Source: DATBGO01 sp963695645
GTDB taxonomy: Bacteria; Actinomycetota; Actinomycetes; Streptosporangiales; Streptosporangiaceae
Assembly (NCBI GenBank): GCA_963695645.1
Contig: CAVOHC010000011.1
Span: 147,256 to 211,255 of the forward strand
DNA length: 64,000 nucleotides
Reading direction: 5' to 3'
Numbering within the stretch: position 1 is the first letter of the stretch; every line of letters begins with the position of its first letter. Shown here one piece after another: positions 33,387 through 42,118 of the stretch. The notes beneath the pieces are model-generated. The model made no database searches. It had not been told where the DNA came from and saw nothing but the letters and a program-made list of their open reading frames with translations. A program made the position numbers and the translations under genes.

Positions 33387-34910
33387 GTGGTAAGCAGCCT
33401 GCACCGGTTCGTCCGCCTGCTGCGGCTGTTCGGCGTGCGCGTGTCAGTGGCTGAGGCTGCCGACGCCATGCTGGCTGCCGCCCAGCCTGGCATCCTCGCT
33501 GACCCCGGTACGCTGCGGGCCGCACTGCGCGTGACATTGATCAAGGACCGGCGCGACGACGAGCTGTTCGACGAGCTCTTCACGGCGTTCTTCTCGTTGC
33601 GTCCGGTAGCCGGCCGGACCGATACCCGCGGCCACAGTCATGCGCACGACGACCTGGCCGACACCGGCGAGCTGGAATCTTTCACGGTGTCCGAAGAGCC
33701 TTCGCAGCTCCCCCAGCAGGGGCACAGTCACGGTAAGCCGGCTGACATCAGGGACTACTTCCGCCAGGAGGATCTCGCCCAGCAGTACAACCTGCACCAG
33801 GAGGCCAACAAGATCGACCTGGCGGCGCTGACCGACAAGATCGTGATGTCTTCCGACAGCGCCAGCGGCACGCAGGATGCCGGGGCGTCCGTGCAGCTGG
33901 AAACCGACCGGCTGCACAGCCCTGGCCTGCCAGGTGAGCTCGCCCCGGCCACCGGGCACCGGGTCGACACCGCGCTGACGGTGGCCCAGCAGGAGGTACT
34001 GCTCGGCTGGCTGGGGGCAGCCGATGAGGATATCGATGAGCAGGCCCTGGCGATGCTGCGGCGGATGCTGGCAGGCGTCATCGATGATCTGCCCGAGCTG
34101 CTGCGACGCTACCTGGACAGGCTCGCCGGCGCGGCCGTGGAGGCGCGGATCGCCGAGCGCGCGCGCACCGAGCACGTCGATGAGCAGGAGCGAGCCGAGC
34201 TGGAGGAGGCGCTGCGCCGGCTCGCCCGCCAGCTGCGCGGCGCCCGGACCAGCCGTCAGCGCAGCACGCCGCGCGGCCGGGTGAACCCAGGCCGCACGAT
34301 GCGCAAGAACATGCGGTTCGAGGGCGTCCCGTTCCAGCCGGTCACCACCAGCCGTGCCGCGGACAAGCCCCGGCTCCTGCTGCTGACCGACGTGTCGATG
34401 TCGGTGCGCGCGACCGCGCGGTTCACGCTGCACCTGGTGTACGGCATGCAGGCGCTGTTCACGCAGGCTCGCTCGTTCGCGTTCGTCGACGCGCCGGTGG
34501 AGATCACGGAACTGTTTGCCGAGCACCCGCTGGAACGGGCGCTCGGGCTGGTATTCGATGGGCTGCCCGCGGGCGGGCTGCTCGACGTGGACGCCAGCTC
34601 GGATTACGGCGCGACGTTCGCCCAGCTGTTATCGGAGCACTCCGCCGCGCTCGATCGCCGCACCACGCTCATCGTGCTCGGAGACGGGCGCGGAAACGGC
34701 AGCGACGCCCAGCTGGATACCTTCCAGGAGATCACCCGCAGGGTGCGCGAGACGATCTGGCTGACCCCCGAATCCCGGTACTCCTGGCGACTCGGGGCAT
34801 GCGACCTGCCGCGCTACGCGGAGTTCTGCGATCGCGTCCAGGTCGTCGCCGATCTCTCCGGGCTGCAGCACGCAGCCCAGCTGATATCCGCGGAGGCGAC
34901 CGGACGATGA
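33387..34910 (+). CDS. VWA-domain protein, CoxE-like partner of the MoxR ATPase
   Basis: 507 residues from a GTG 12 bases after the ATPase stop. The C-terminal VWA domain (about 325-500) starts PRLLLLTDVSMSV, where D-x-S-x-S is the metal-ion-dependent adhesion site, and includes ASSDYGATF and LIVLGDGRGN. The N-terminal half is helical and contains two short His-rich spots (HSHAHDD and GHSHGK) that echo the His-rich tail of the ATPase. CoxE-type proteins work with CoxD in cofactor or metal insertion. The stop overlaps the next ATG by 4 bases. Confidence 0.87.
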   Translation: MVSSLHRFVRLLRLFGVRVSVAEAADAMLAAAQPGILADPGTLRAALRVTLIKDRRDDELFDELFTAFFSLRPVAGRTDTRGHSHAHDDLADTGELESFTVSEEPSQLPQQGHSHGKPADIRDYFRQEDLAQQYNLHQEANKIDLAALTDKIVMSSDSASGTQDAGASVQLETDRLHSPGLPGELAPATGHRVDTALTVAQQEVLLGWLGAADEDIDEQALAMLRRMLAGVIDDLPELLRRYLDRLAGAAVEARIAERARTEHVDEQERAELEEALRRLARQLRGARTSRQRSTPRGRVNPGRTMRKNMRFEGVPFQPVTTSRAADKPRLLLLTDVSMSVRATARFTLHLVYGMQALFTQARSFAFVDAPVEITELFAEHPLERALGLVFDGLPAGGLLDVDASSDYGATFAQLLSEHSAALDRRTTLIVLGDGRGNGSDAQLDTFQEITRRVRETIWLTPESRYSWRLGACDLPRYAEFCDRVQVVADLSGLQHAAQLISAEATGR

Positions 34911-35839
34911 GCGAGCCGAGCCTGATCCGGTCTCTCCCGCAGGCCATCGACCCGTTCGCGCCGTGCGCGCACGGCCGCTATGACGACCATCTCGTCAGCG
35001 TGCTCCGCGCCGAGCCACCTCGCGGTGACGCCGGGAAACCCGGTCCGGTCGTCCGCACCGAGCACTTCTGCCTCGCCGAGCGCGGCCGCCGGATCGAGGT
35101 GAGCCACTGGCAGCGCCCCGACCAGCTCGACAACGACGTGGCCGGGCTGCTGGCCGACGAGCTGTTCGCGCCGGGCTGGCTGTCCGGGGCGGAGATCTTC
35201 GAACGGATACTCACGGGCGTTGTGCGGTCCTGCATTGATGACCCGCTGCTGGCCTGGAATACGTTCTACGGCAACACCCTGGCCCGGATCCGCCAGTGCT
35301 GGCGGACGCCGGCCGCTGCGCACCGCCACGGGCACACGATCAGCGAGTTCGCCCCCGTATATGCGCACGCGTTGCAGCTCATCCCGGACGGCCAGGTGCT
35401 CGACGTCGGCTCCTGCTTCGGCTTCCTTCCGCTGCTGCTGGCCGAGCGGCGCGGAAACTCGGTGACCGCCTCCGACCTGTCCGGCGGAACCATGCGCCTG
35501 CTGACGGCCGTTGCCGCCGCGCGCGGGCTGCAAGTCAGCGCCCTGGTGTGCGATGCGGCGCGGATTCCGGTGCCCGATGACTGGACTGACAGTGTCAGCA
35601 TCATCCACCTGCTGGAGCACCTGAGCCCCGACCATGGCAGCGCCGTGATCCGCGAGGCGCTGCGTGTCGCCCGTCATCAGGTGGTGGTCGCCGTGCCTAT
35701 CGAGGAGGAACCCACCGCCGCCTACGGCCATATCCTTACCTTTGATCTGCGGCAGCTCAGTGAGCTGGGCGACCACGCTGGGCATCGCCATTCGGTGCAC
35801 GAGTACCACGGGGGGTGGCTGGTGCTCAGCGCCGGATAG
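34907..35839 (+). CDS. mftM: SAM-dependent methyltransferase, probable mycofactocin oligosaccharide methyltransferase MftM
   Basis: 310 residues; ATG overlaps the VWA stop (ATGA). A class I fold is seen in QVLDVGSCFGFLPLLLAERRG (motif I), TASDLSGGTMRLL, then SVSIIHLLEHLSPDHG. The N-terminal 150 residues are family-specific (VRTEHFCLAERGRRIEVSHW). Mycobacterial MftM, which methylates a glucose of mycofactocin, lies between the mnoS and mnoR genes next to the methanol dehydrogenase, and the same neighbours occur here. The symbol rests on family pattern plus synteny, without an alignment. Confidence 0.7.
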   Translation: MSEPSLIRSLPQAIDPFAPCAHGRYDDHLVSVLRAEPPRGDAGKPGPVVRTEHFCLAERGRRIEVSHWQRPDQLDNDVAGLLADELFAPGWLSGAEIFERILTGVVRSCIDDPLLAWNTFYGNTLARIRQCWRTPAAAHRHGHTISEFAPVYAHALQLIPDGQVLDVGSCFGFLPLLLAERRGNSVTASDLSGGTMRLLTAVAAARGLQVSALVCDAARIPVPDDWTDSVSIIHLLEHLSPDHGSAVIREALRVARHQVVVAVPIEEEPTAAYGHILTFDLRQLSELGDHAGHRHSVHEYHGGWLVLSAG

Positions 35840-35858
35840 CCCGGACGGGATGCTGCCC

Positions 35859-36545
35859 TCAGGAGGACGTCAGGTCCATGCCGTTCTTGGTGGCCTTGTA
35901 GACCGCTTCGGCGCGGCTGGTGGCGTCAAGCTTGCGCATGATGTTGCGGACGTGGAATTTCACCGTGGTCTCCGACAGATGCAGCTGCGCGCCGATTCCC
36001 CGGTTGCTCAGGCCGTTCGCGACCAGCCGCAGCACGCTCAGCTCGCGTTCGGTCAGCGGTGAGCGTGCCTGCGGGGCGTGGATCGACCGCATCATCGCCG
36101 CTGCCGAGCGGGAGTCGAACGCGCTACCATGCCGGGCGACCAGCCGGATTGCCCGGACCAGCTCCGCGGTGTCGACATCCTTGACCACGTAGCCGCGCGC
36201 CCCGTGCTTAATGGCGCTTACTACCAGCGCGTCGTCCACGTACGTCGAGAACACCAGCACCCCGAGCCCGGGATACTGCCCGGTCAGCTGAGCGCAAAGG
36301 CCCAGCCCGTCGTTGTCCGATGCAGGCGACAGCTTCATGTCCAGGAGCACGATCGTGGGCCGGGTCCGCTCGACGACGGCCAGTGCCTCGCCCGGCGAGC
36401 TGGCCTCGCCGACGACCTGCAAGTCGAGTTCGCGTTCCAGCAGCGAACGCAGGCCCTGCCGGAGAATCGCGTGATCGTCGATGAGCACGATCCTGACCGG
36501 GATCTCGCCAGCAGGCTCCGCCTGGCTCGGCGGCATATCACCCAT
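35859..36545 (-). CDS. LuxR/NarL-family response regulator, MnoR-like
   Basis: 228 residues. The receiver domain is at about 17-135: IVLIDDHAILRQGL (acidic pair), IVLLDMKLSP (phosphoacceptor Asp) and VLVFSTYVDDALVV. The LuxR helix-turn-helix is at 165-220: LTERELSVLRLVANGLSNRG, LHLSETTVKFHVRNIMRKL. The start overlaps the kinase stop by 8 bases. In mycobacteria the equivalent pair MnoSR switches on the methanol dehydrogenase gene in response to diols or alcohols, so it may bind the duplicated leader region. Confidence 0.9.
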   Translation of the reverse strand: MGDMPPSQAEPAGEIPVRIVLIDDHAILRQGLRSLLERELDLQVVGEASSPGEALAVVERTRPTIVLLDMKLSPASDNDGLGLCAQLTGQYPGLGVLVFSTYVDDALVVSAIKHGARGYVVKDVDTAELVRAIRLVARHGSAFDSRSAAAMMRSIHAPQARSPLTERELSVLRLVANGLSNRGIGAQLHLSETTVKFHVRNIMRKLDATSRAEAVYKATKNGMDLTSS

Positions 36546-37941
36546 CGCCACCGCGTCCCTCGCTTGGCTGCGGACTGCCGGATGGCCCGCGCCCGGGCAA
36601 CGGCAAGGGGATGTCCAGCCGCAGCAGCACGCCACCCAGCCGGGAGCGGCGGATCGACAGCATGCCATCCAGTTCATCCGCCATGTCCAGCATGTTCGCC
36701 AGTCCGCGGTGCAGTCCGGACAGGTCTGCCCCCCGGGACAGCCGTAGCGCGCGGCGCAATTGCGCCGGGTCACCGGTCCCGTCGTCGGACACGCTGATGG
36801 CCACCGCGTCGGCCAGATAACGCAACCGGACGAGGGCCCGCGTGGCCATGCCGTGCGCCGCGGCGTTGAATAACGCCTCGCCAGTCCACCGCAGCATGGA
36901 CTGCTCGACTTCGGGAGGCAGCAGGATCGGGCGTCCGCCCAGCGTCACTTTCACGTGCATGCCGGCCGGCCGGTGCACCGTGCATAGCCGCTGCAGCATC
37001 ACCGGTAACGGTCCGGGCGACTCGTCGGCGGGCTGGTGCAGCGCGTAGATCGCGGCGCGCAACTGCTCGGCCGTGTGCCGCGTGAGGTCCATGACCGGCA
37101 CCAGGCGGTCGGCGATCTTCCTGGCCGGGCCGCCTATGCTGTCCAGCTCGGCCCGGCACAGCTCGATCGTCATGCCGATCGACAGCACGGACTGGGTCAC
37201 GCTGTCGTGCAGCTCCCGCGCGATGCGGTGCCGTTCGTCGTCCAACGCCTGCCGCTGCATTGCCGCGTAAAGCTGCTGCTGCGCCTGCGCTAGCTCCGCG
37301 CTCCGCGCGGCCAGATCCCTGGCGTGCTGTGTGGTCGCGTCATAGAGCTGCTCACTACGGCCGCGCAGCTGGGTGGTCGCGTGGAAAAGGAAGGAATTGT
37401 GCAGCGCCACGGCGGCCTGATTGGCCAGCACCCGCAAGATCGCGCGGTCGGTGGCGGCCACCTCCAGACCGGCCCTCGGCCGAGCTGCGATCCCGCCGAC
37501 CGGTTCGTCCTCCAGTGTCATCGACACCCGCACCCAGCCCTGGCCGCTGTCTGGCGACTCGACCTCCCAGGGACGACCGCGCAGCACTGCGAGGTGTTCA
37601 CGTACCTCAGCGGGCAGGCTGTTCTCGCTGTCGATCAGCTCGCCGCCGATCACCGCGAGGAACCGGGGGCGGGCGGCTGGCAGGACCCCGTCGGCCACGA
37701 CGAACAGCAGCCAGTCGGCCTGCAGATGCGCCGTCGCCGTCCGCACCACCCACTCGACCAGCGTGCGGGGGCCGGCTGCGGTACGTACCAGGGCCCGGGA
37801 GATGCCGTCCAGCGCCTGCACGGCCTGCTCCAGGCGCTCGGCGGAGCGGATGTACTCCGGGTAGTACGAGTGTTTGCCCGAGCGAAGACCAGTCAGGACC
37901 TCCAAGTTGCCCGGATGAGCACCGGGGCCTAATTCGGTCAC
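36538..37941 (-). CDS. Sensor histidine kinase with GAF domain, MnoS-like
   Basis: 467 residues from a GTG at 37941 (GAGG upstream). A GAF-like domain at about 45-190 is followed by a coiled helix (about 195-240), the HisKA_3 box ERHRIARELHDSVTQSVLSIG with the phospho-His, and an HATPase_c region (GEALFNAAAHGMATRALV, then SVSDDGTGDPAQL). The N-box is somewhat degenerate (NAAAH). There are no membrane spans, so it senses a cytosolic ligand. It lies 10 bases after an alcohol dehydrogenase relic, suggesting a former three-gene operon. Confidence 0.88.
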   Translation of the reverse strand: MTELGPGAHPGNLEVLTGLRSGKHSYYPEYIRSAERLEQAVQALDGISRALVRTAAGPRTLVEWVVRTATAHLQADWLLFVVADGVLPAARPRFLAVIGGELIDSENSLPAEVREHLAVLRGRPWEVESPDSGQGWVRVSMTLEDEPVGGIAARPRAGLEVAATDRAILRVLANQAAVALHNSFLFHATTQLRGRSEQLYDATTQHARDLAARSAELAQAQQQLYAAMQRQALDDERHRIARELHDSVTQSVLSIGMTIELCRAELDSIGGPARKIADRLVPVMDLTRHTAEQLRAAIYALHQPADESPGPLPVMLQRLCTVHRPAGMHVKVTLGGRPILLPPEVEQSMLRWTGEALFNAAAHGMATRALVRLRYLADAVAISVSDDGTGDPAQLRRALRLSRGADLSGLHRGLANMLDMADELDGMLSIRRSRLGGVLLRLDIPLPLPGRGPSGSPQPSEGRGGDG

Positions 37942-37951
37942 CGGCGATACC

Positions 37952-38428
37952 TCACAGGGCAGCCCGGAACAGCGCCTCGATGTCCCGCGCGTCCGCTTCG
38001 CGCGGATTGGCGGCCAGGCAGGCGTCCGTCAGCGTAGTCCGGGCATCGCTGCCGCTCTCGGCATATCTCTGAAGGGCGGCTTCGATCTGGTGGTCCTTGG
38101 GATTGGGGGTGACGTCATGCCACACCGCCGGGTGCAGCCCGCTGTGCCGCAGGTAGGCGACGGCCGCATCCACCCAGCCCGCCGCTATCAGCCCAGGGTC
38201 GGTGACGAGGAACGGCCGACGCGCACCTAGCCGCACTGCGCAGTGACCTACTTCCGCCAGCGCACCCGGCCCGAATACGATCTCCGGAGCATGAAACTTG
38301 GCCAGCCGGGCGGCGGGGTGGGCGCTGTGCGCCTGGCCCCGCCGAGAGCCGCTGCTTCTTCGGCAGTTCCAGCCGGCACCGGTCCGGCCGCCCTCAGCCA
38401 TCGCGAGGTTTTCCAGTGCAATGGGCAC
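37952..38428 (-). pseudogene. Iron-containing alcohol dehydrogenase with large in-frame internal deletion
   Basis: 158 residues. Residues 44-128 match the N-terminal Rossmann part of iron-type ADH (KFHAPEIVFGPGALAEVG, then PNPKDHQIEAALQRYAESGSD). Residues 129-158 match the extreme C-terminus (TLTDACLAANPREADARDIEALF). About 230 residues containing the nucleotide GGGS loop and all metal ligands are missing, and the frame is intact across the junction near 38044. It cannot be a working dehydrogenase. In mycobacteria a propanediol-type iron ADH occupies this position beside mnoS. Confidence 0.85.
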
Positions 38429-38737
38429 GCGAACTCCTGCCCTCTCACGCCAGCTAAGACCCAGGCTACTGCGCTGTCAAGAGTCTGTTATGTCGGCATT
38501 CTCAGGACACCGGTCTTCCCGGGAAAGGGCAGTTGAGGGGCGAGTGGGTAGTCATGACGCCGTCCTCCCGGGCGCCCTGGCCTGTCCGGTTGGGTAGCTG
38601 TCGTGGCGCCCGGCCTGCAGGACAATGAGGACTATTCAAGCCGCCTCAGCCGACCGGCCGAGGCACGGCACGGCGATTGCCAGCTGGCCGCGACCGCGTG
38701 GCTGCGGGCACCGTGCGGCAAGGGAGATGACCATTCC
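38429..38737. promoter_or_regulatory. Control region before the aldehyde dehydrogenase gene
   Basis: About 310 bases with no gene. It contains GTCCGGTTGGGTAG at 38584-38597, differing by one base from a motif in the mftA/dehydrogenase intergenic region. The divergent iron-ADH relic starts at the left edge. The promoter itself could not be assigned. Confidence 0.4.
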
Positions 38738-40225
38738 ATGACTGTGACCCTGGACCGGAATGTCGAAGCGTTCATCGGCGCCCCGCGACAGCTGTTCATC
38801 GACGGGCAATGGGCCGACGCGGCATCGGGCGAGACGTTCGAGACACCCAACCCGGCGACGGGCGAGACGCTCGCCCGGGTAGCCGAGGGGGGCGCGGAGG
38901 ACATCGACCGCGCGGTGCGGGCGGCGCGGCGGGCGTTTGAGGAGGGCCCGTGGGGCAGGATGACTCCGTCCGAGCGCGGGCGGATCATCTGGCGGATCGG
39001 CGATCTGATCCTTGCGCACACGGACGAGCTTGCCCAGCTGGAGTCGCTGGACAACGGCAAGCCGTTCGCTGTTGCGCAGGCAGCTGATGTGCCGATGTCC
39101 GCGGACCTGTTCCACTACATGGCCGGCTGGGCCACCAAGATCGAGGGCAACACGATCAACATCTCGGTGGGCTACATGCCGGGCGCCAACTTCCACTCCT
39201 ACACCTTGCGCGAGCCGGTCGGCGTGGTCGGGCAGATTATCCCGTGGAACTTCCCGCTGCTGATGGCCGCGTGGAAGCTCGCCCCGGCGCTGGCCGCGGG
39301 CAACTGCCTGGTGCTTAAGCCCGCCGAGCAGACGCCGCTGACCGCGCTGCGGCTCGCCGGGCTGATCGCCGAGGCCGGCCTGCCGGACGGCGTGGTGAAC
39401 GTGGTGACCGGCTTCGGCGAGACCGCCGGCGCGGCGCTCGCGGCGCACCACGACGTGGACAAGGTGGCGTTCACCGGTTCCACCGAGGTGGGCAAGCTGA
39501 TCGCCAATGCGGCGACGGGGAACCTGAAGAAGGTGAGCCTGGAGCTCGGCGGCAAGAGCCCTAACGTCGTCTTCGATGACGCCGATCCCAGCGCGGTCGA
39601 GGGCGCGGCCAACGCGATCTTCTTCAACCACGGGCAGTGCTGTTCCGCCGGGTCGCGCCTGTACGTCCAGCAAGGCCGCTTCGACGAGGTGGTTGACGGC
39701 GTCGCCGAGATCGCCAAGTCGATCAAGCTGGGCTCCGGGATGGAGGCGAGCACGGAGATGGGCCCGCTGGTCTCCGATGAGCAGCTGCGCCGGGTGACCG
39801 GCTACCTCGACTCCGGCGTGGCGGAAGGCGCCACGGCCCTGGCCGGCGGCGGCCGCCACGGCACTCGCGGCTACTTCGTCGAGCCCACCGTGCTCACCAA
39901 TACCCATGCAGGGATGACGGTCGTGCGCGAGGAGATCTTCGGCCCGGTGGTGGTCGCTACGTCGTTCAGCGACCTGGACGATGTCGCCGCCGCCGCCAAC
40001 GACACCTCCTACGGCCTCGCCGCGGGCATCTGGACCAAGGACATCTCCAAGGCCCACGCGCTGGCAAAGAAGATCAAGGCCGGCAGCATCTGGATTAACT
40101 GCTACAACGTGTTCGATGCGGCGCTGCCGTTCGGCGGCTACAAGCAGTCCGGCTGGGGCCGCGAGATGGGCCACGAGGTGCTCAACAACTACACCGAGGT
40201 GAAGGCCGTCACCACCCTGCTGTGA
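38738..40225 (+). CDS. NAD(P)-dependent aldehyde dehydrogenase
   Basis: 495 residues from the ATG at 38738. Full ALDH set: IIPWNFPLLMAAWKLAPALA (cofactor site), FTGSTEVGK, ELGGKSPN with the general-base Glu (about residue 266), FFNHGQCCSAGSR with the catalytic Cys (second of the pair, about 300), and EEIFGPVV. The closest group is betaine-/phenylacetaldehyde-type class I/II ALDH. Located beside the alcohol dehydrogenase locus, it probably oxidises the aldehyde product. The frame is open upstream to 38603 but lacks family sequence there. Confidence 0.92.
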   Translation: MTVTLDRNVEAFIGAPRQLFIDGQWADAASGETFETPNPATGETLARVAEGGAEDIDRAVRAARRAFEEGPWGRMTPSERGRIIWRIGDLILAHTDELAQLESLDNGKPFAVAQAADVPMSADLFHYMAGWATKIEGNTINISVGYMPGANFHSYTLREPVGVVGQIIPWNFPLLMAAWKLAPALAAGNCLVLKPAEQTPLTALRLAGLIAEAGLPDGVVNVVTGFGETAGAALAAHHDVDKVAFTGSTEVGKLIANAATGNLKKVSLELGGKSPNVVFDDADPSAVEGAANAIFFNHGQCCSAGSRLYVQQGRFDEVVDGVAEIAKSIKLGSGMEASTEMGPLVSDEQLRRVTGYLDSGVAEGATALAGGGRHGTRGYFVEPTVLTNTHAGMTVVREEIFGPVVVATSFSDLDDVAAAANDTSYGLAAGIWTKDISKAHALAKKIKAGSIWINCYNVFDAALPFGGYKQSGWGREMGHEVLNNYTEVKAVTTLL

Positions 40226-40301
40226 CGCAGCCGAGGCACGCTGGCGGCGCCAGGACGGCCAAGATCGGCCCGCTGGGCGCCGGGAAGGAGGAGCACTGCC
40301 G

Positions 40302-40946
40302 GTGCGGCTGTACCTGTCGTCGTTCCGGATAGGTGATCATCCGGAATATCTCACGGCTCTGGTCGGTGACGACAGCCGCCGTACGGTGGTTATCGCCAAC
40401 GCGATGGACGACGCGCCAGAAGACATTCGCCAGGCCGGCGTCGAGCGGGAACTCGCTGCGCTCGGTGAACTGGGATTCGACCCGGAAGAGCTGGACCTGC
40501 GCGACTATTTCGGTGATGAACAGCGCCTTCATCGGGAACTGGCCGAGGTCGCGCTGGCCTGGCTGCGCGGCGGTAACGTTTTCATGCTCCGCTACGCACT
40601 GCGCCGCAGTGGCGGCGACACGGTTTTCCGTGACCTGCTCGCCCAGGACGCACTGGTCTACGCGGGATACAGCGCCGGGCCGTGTGCCTTGTCCCCGAGC
40701 CTGCGGGGACTCGAAGCCGTTGATGACGCTGATGCTGTCATGCGCATCTACCGGTCCGAACCTGTTTGGGAGGGCCTGGCGGTGCTTGATAAGGCGTTCG
40801 TTCCGCACTATCGCTCGCCGGGTCATCCGGAAACAACGGCGGCCGGCCTCGTCGCCGAGAAATACCGGGCCGAGGGAGTCCCGCACATCGCCCTGCAGGA
40901 CGGGCAAGCGCTGCTCGTCCGCGGCGCCAGCACCGCGATCGTGTGA
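40302..40946 (+). CDS. Peptidase S51-family protein (type 1 glutamine amidotransferase-like/peptidase E)
   Basis: 214 residues from a GTG with GGAGGAG upstream. The core LAWLRGGNVFMLRYAL and the nucleophile elbow YAGYSAGPCAL (catalytic Ser about residue 126) match peptidase E, which cleaves N-terminal Asp dipeptides. A partner His lies in FVPHYRSPGHPE. It is cytoplasmic, without signal peptide. It follows the aldehyde dehydrogenase by 76 bases but is probably unrelated to it. Confidence 0.85.
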   Translation: MRLYLSSFRIGDHPEYLTALVGDDSRRTVVIANAMDDAPEDIRQAGVERELAALGELGFDPEELDLRDYFGDEQRLHRELAEVALAWLRGGNVFMLRYALRRSGGDTVFRDLLAQDALVYAGYSAGPCALSPSLRGLEAVDDADAVMRIYRSEPVWEGLAVLDKAFVPHYRSPGHPETTAAGLVAEKYRAEGVPHIALQDGQALLVRGASTAIV

Positions 40947-40964
40947 GTAATGGCCAGGGCCGCA

Positions 40965-40999
40965 GCGGGCCTGATCAAGTGCGGCGGGCCTGATCAAGT
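40965..40999. repeat. Short direct repeat, two 16-base units
   Basis: GCGGGCCTGATCAAGT occurs at 40965-40980 and 40984-40999 with a period of 19 bases, just after the peptidase stop. Each unit contains TGATCA. It is too short to be an element end; slippage is the likely origin. Confidence 0.7.
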
Positions 41000-41113
41000 C
41001 AGGTACCGGCAAACCTGACGTCAGCACAGACGCCGGCCGGCGGCATGACAGTGCCGTGGTGTCCGACGGGGCTGGCGTGAAAGACTCATCGCGTCGAGCG
41101 CAGGGAGGGCCGA

Positions 41114-41311
41114 ATGGCTGGCACGTCGAAGACCACGACTGTCGTGAGGGGCGGCGGCGGCGGCGCGGTCTACGGTCTGGGACTCATCGGAGCCCTGGTG
41201 TACTACTGGCAGCACGCCCACGGATTCTGGGCCCATGTGTGGTCCGTCGGCGAAGCCATCCTGTGGCCGGCCTTCGTCATCTATCACCTGCTCGGCCACA
41301 TCGCCACCTGA
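41114..41311 (+). CDS. Small conserved membrane protein
   Basis: 65 residues with two hydrophobic helices: AVYGLGLIGALVYYWQHA and SVGEAILWPAFVIYHLLGHI. The phrase VYGLGLIGALVYY is common in short actinobacterial membrane proteins. GGAGGG precedes the ATG. Function unknown; it stands alone. Confidence 0.72.
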   Translation: MAGTSKTTTVVRGGGGGAVYGLGLIGALVYYWQHAHGFWAHVWSVGEAILWPAFVIYHLLGHIAT

Positions 41312-41432
41312 GTTCCTCCCGGTTGACCTCGCGGAGCGATCACTTCCCCGTTCGGTACCCGGCAGAGGCAGCTGCGGGCATGGCCGTAGCCGCCGATCAA
41401 GCCGCCGCGCTGCAGCGGGATCGGCGGAGCCG

Positions 41433-41882
41433 TCAGGCGCCAGGACGGCCGGGCCAGGGCGCGACGGTCTTGCAGCCGTAATCCTCGGGCGCCACGTCCC
41501 GCACGGTCTCGGCGAACTGCCATCGATGGCCTGCCACGTCCTCCATGGTGCAGTCCCGCTCGCCGTACTCCCGATCTGTGGGCCGTTCGAGCACGCGTGC
41601 TCCGTGCGCACGGGCACGCTCGAACTGGGCGGCGACGTCCTCGACCCTGACACGGATGAGGTACGTCGCCCCATCGTCCTGTGCTGGCTTCTCGCCCCGG
41701 CTTTCAGCGACGATCATTGCCCCATCTGCGCCGATGCTCATCTGAGCCCGGTGACTCTCGCCTATCCGGGTGCGCTCAACGAAGCCGAACGCCGCGCTCA
41801 GCCACGCCACCGCCGCCCGCACGTCCGGATAGGAAAGGACGGGCACGACGGTCGCTGGCGGGACCGACCTATTGGCTTTCAT
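41433..41882 (-). CDS. VOC family protein (glyoxalase-like)
   Basis: 149 residues: VVPVLSYPDVRAAVAWLSAAFGF at the start, YLIRVRVEDVAAQFERARAHGARVLERP in the middle and YTMEDVAGHRWQF-like DCTMEDVAGHRWQFAETV near the end. The pattern is that of the PhnB/YraH-like VOC proteins. It follows no operon; 236 gene-free bases separate it from the phosphotransferase gene downstream on the plus-strand map. Confidence 0.85.
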   Translation of the reverse strand: MKANRSVPPATVVPVLSYPDVRAAVAWLSAAFGFVERTRIGESHRAQMSIGADGAMIVAESRGEKPAQDDGATYLIRVRVEDVAAQFERARAHGARVLERPTDREYGERDCTMEDVAGHRWQFAETVRDVAPEDYGCKTVAPWPGRPGA

Positions 41883-42118
41883 CTACCCGACCTTGCCAGA
41901 CCTCACGCGATCGGCACAGCGGCGCACGGATGGGTTGCACTCCCAGAAGTATCCCGCAGGTTCGAGTCGGCTGGTCTGACCTGGACCGGCCATGAAGCGC
42001 AGGAGGAGGATCGTTAGCGGGTCCGCAGGCACCTTACCTCTAGTCGGCCTGACTGGCCGATGATCGCTGAGCATTGTCTGGGCCGGACGCTACGGATGGG
42101 CCTTCTCGGCGTGGTCAG

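Noticed and set aside
34799..34906. Longer N-terminus for the methyltransferase from 34799
   Set aside because: That segment lies inside the VWA gene, and the ATG at 34907 gives the ATGA overlap typical of this locus.
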